64,000 nucleotides of DNA, taken from positions 2,477,501-2,541,500 of the forward strand of contig NZ_AP023441.1 of assembly GCF_019976755.1 (NCBI RefSeq), written 5' to 3'. Both the position numbers and the translations under genes were made by a program. Position 1 is the first letter of the stretch. Every line of letters begins with the position of its first letter. Of the stretch, positions 63,894-64,000 are shown in pieces. The stretch comes from Nostoc sp. MS1 (GTDB lineage: Bacteria > Cyanobacteriota > Cyanobacteriia > Cyanobacteriales > Nostocaceae). Below the pieces are notes generated by a model. It saw only the letters and a list, made by a program, of their open reading frames with translations, did no database searches and was not told where the DNA came from.

Positions 63894-64000
63894 CTATTTA
63901 TCTTTAGGCGTTAAATATCCGCGTGTTTTATTGAGGTAGTAATCACGCAGTACATTTTCTATATTCTTAATTAAATCTTCTCTTAATTTTTTATATTTTT
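63894..64000 (-). CDS. C-terminal end of a gene entering from the right edge (partial)
   Basis: On the minus strand a frame open from the window edge encodes 34 residues and ends at TAG 63894-63896. The peptide is highly charged (REDLIKNIENVLRDYYLNKT, then RGYLTPKDK) and looks like a real helical C-terminus. No family can be named from so little. Confidence 0.5.
   Translation of the reverse strand, partial: KYKKLREDLIKNIENVLRDYYLNKTRGYLTPKDK

Noticed and set aside
1..64000. tRNA, rRNA, CRISPR array or complete insertion sequence
   Set aside because: I looked for T-loop-like sequence, regularly spaced repeats of 25-40 bases with unique spacers, and transposase-like frames, and found none. 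The 21-bp and 120-bp arrays have no spacers and are not CRISPRs.

Overview
The window looks like chromosomal DNA of a filamentous, heterocyst-forming type cyanobacterium (Nostoc/Anabaena group). The octamer GCGATCGC (HIP1) is very frequent, and short heptamer tandem repeats (STRR-like) and small palindromic elements fill the gaps between genes. Many proteins are cyanobacterial in type: type IV pilus PilM/N/O/Q, a plastid-terminal-oxidase homologue, Psb32-like TPM protein, DUF3288, and a close relative of the Nostoc bacterial dynamin BDLP1. No rRNA, tRNA, CRISPR array or complete insertion sequence was seen.

Layout. 1-7010: an export cluster. It holds a C39-peptidase ABC exporter with cyclic-nucleotide-binding-like N-terminus (cut by the window edge before its ATPase domain), a small divergent gene with a textbook double-glycine leader, a secreted protein with a C-terminal anchor, a parvulin-type isomerase and an HlyD adaptor. 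7580-11989: tadA, a PlsC-like acyltransferase, a subtilisin-type protease with a P domain, and a small secreted protein. 12584-18767: a PhnD-like binding protein, a hybrid histidine kinase and a response-regulator/kinase overlapping as one operon, then a sugar-type solute-binding lipoprotein. 18997-24349: pilM-pilN-pilO-pilQ, followed by a convergent cNMP-binding protein and a large UPF0182 membrane protein.

28321-36610 is the most accessory stretch: a secreted TPR-CHAT protein, an EACC1-like small protein, and a CHAT-STAND-TPR protein with about ten near-identical 40-residue repeats. Right after it lies a 21-bp minisatellite of 14 units, and inverted copies of a roughly 93-bp G/C-run repeat flank the gene. 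This arrangement resembles the STAND/CHAT conflict systems described from multicellular bacteria. 36631-44431 carries a DUF3288 gene, clpC, a Uma2-family gene, a peptidoglycan-binding/beta-propeller protein, an EgtC-like amidotransferase and a terminal-oxidase gene interrupted by two in-frame stop codons.

44514-49257: two large dynamin-like GTPases, one ending in a J domain, with a small coiled-coil membrane protein. 49761-64000: a cysteine synthase, an RTX/HAF repeat protein, a thioredoxin-like ferredoxin, a run of small membrane-associated proteins, a Psb32-like protein, cobH, dapB, an orphan antitoxin, an Hsp70-family protein, a UV-damage endonuclease, a small membrane protein behind a perfect CRP-type site, and the last 34 codons of a gene running in from the right edge.

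Most promising for follow-up: the double-glycine peptide with an 80-bp frame-breaking internal duplication, the CHAT/EACC1/STAND island with its repeats, the doubly nonsense-mutated terminal oxidase, and the dynamin/J-domain cluster. All identifications rest on reading the translated sequence and recalled family knowledge; no database search was run.
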